Shown here: piece after piece, positions 5,976-6,285 of the stretch
Numbering within the stretch: the first letter of the stretch is position 1
Layout: each line of letters starts with the position of its first letter
Origin: Verrucomicrobiota bacterium
GTDB taxonomy: Bacteria > Verrucomicrobiota > Verrucomicrobiia > Verrucomicrobiales > DEV007
Direction of reading: 5' to 3'
Assembly: GCA_020629815.1 (NCBI GenBank)
Contig: JAHDCN010000063.1
Coordinates: 5,480 to 11,764 of the forward strand
DNA length: 6,285 bases
Position numbers and translations under genes: made by a program
Notes under the pieces: generated by a model
Told to the model about the DNA's origin: nothing
The model's database searches: none
What the model saw: the letters and a program-made list of their open reading frames with translations, nothing else

Positions 5976-6285
5976 GTTTGGGTTTCCAAATAAATTCGTG
6001 AAAAAAGACCAGACCGATGAACATCGCGGCGAACACTGCGTTCAGTCGGCCCCAGAGAAGCAGTTCAGGAGCCAGGAAGAATTCCAGCACATTCATCGTG
6101 GCCACCAGCACCATTTGCAGAACCGCAACAATCCGTGAGCGAAAACCTGACCAGATCCAGATGGCGAGAAAAACCTCTCCGAGCCCGATTGCCCGGGTGA
6201 GCAGTCCGGCGAATTGCTCACCAAGGATGTCGGAAACGATCGCCTGATGCCGGGGAACCAGATTCAACACCTTGCAGACCAGGCC
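5941..6285 (-). CDS. DoxX-like membrane protein, 5' end outside the window
   Basis: The reading frame is open to the right edge of the window: five codons lie upstream of the GTG at 6270, giving 114 visible residues. Those extra codons matter, because GLVCKVLNLVP resembles the conserved GLvpK segment that follows the first helix in DoxX-like proteins. The true start is therefore beyond 6285, and the GTG at 6270 is probably an internal valine. Hydrophobic segments are visible at about 28-46, 52-72 and 78-97 of the partial protein, and the segment NVLEFFLAPELLLWGRLNAVF (65-85, read as a region) is typical of the family. DoxX-like proteins are small four-helix membrane proteins, mostly of unknown role; the name comes from a thiosulfate:quinone oxidoreductase subunit. 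Its last 35 bp overlap the DUF2071 gene. It is the first visible gene of the leftward operon, and the promoter is not in view. Confidence 0.78.
   Translation of the reverse strand, partial: GLVCKVLNLVPRHQAIVSDILGEQFAGLLTRAIGLGEVFLAIWIWSGFRSRIVAVLQMVLVATMNVLEFFLAPELLLWGRLNAVFAAMFIGLVFFHEFIWKPKHGLVESTSIRS

Noticed and set aside
5616..5993. 125-residue plus-strand open frame opposite the DUF2071 gene
   Set aside because: It is antisense to a clear family match and has no independent support.
5941..6270. GTG at 6270 as the true start of the DoxX-like gene
   Set aside because: The frame stays open to the edge and the five upstream codons (GLVCK) match a conserved family segment, so the gene is better treated as cut by the window.

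Overview
This window looks like chromosomal DNA from a Gram-negative (LPS-building) bacterium of moderate GC content. Verrucomicrobiota or a relative in the PVC group is my best guess, from the general look of the proteins and the scarcity of clear Shine-Dalgarno sites. No rRNA or other marker is present, so this is weak inference. There are no tRNA or rRNA genes, insertion sequences, CRISPR repeats or phage genes.

Left half (1-3670), an envelope/LPS module. A complete MsbA-type ABC exporter half-transporter (minus strand, 14-1903) is divergent from a two-gene plus-strand unit. That unit is a NusG-family paralogue of RfaH type (2049-2636) followed after 2 bp by a PfkB-family kinase of the heptose-7-phosphate kinase (RfaE domain I/HldA) type (2639-3670). 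The three genes fit one theme: making heptose for the LPS inner core, flipping lipid A-core across the inner membrane, and a specialised elongation factor that may control the unit. The 145-bp divergent region (1904-2048) should carry both promoters. It also holds an inverted repeat and a tandem CTTTCCT repeat.

Right half (3677-6285), a minus-strand operon read from the right edge leftwards. In order of transcription it has a DoxX-like membrane protein whose 5' end lies outside the window, a DUF2071 (YqjF-like) protein, a membrane-anchored methyltransferase-like protein with a degraded SAM motif, an unrecognised four-helix membrane protein with intramembrane histidines, and, after 33 bp, a BamE/SmpA-like lipoprotein. 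The first four are joined by 35-bp, 4-bp and 4-bp overlaps, so they are very probably translationally coupled. Three are membrane proteins or membrane-anchored, and no established function covers the set. This is the best candidate here for an undescribed system.

The two halves meet tail to tail, with only 6 bp between the stop codons of the kinase and lipoprotein genes and no convincing terminator. Coding density is very high. The only gap above 100 bp is the divergent promoter region.
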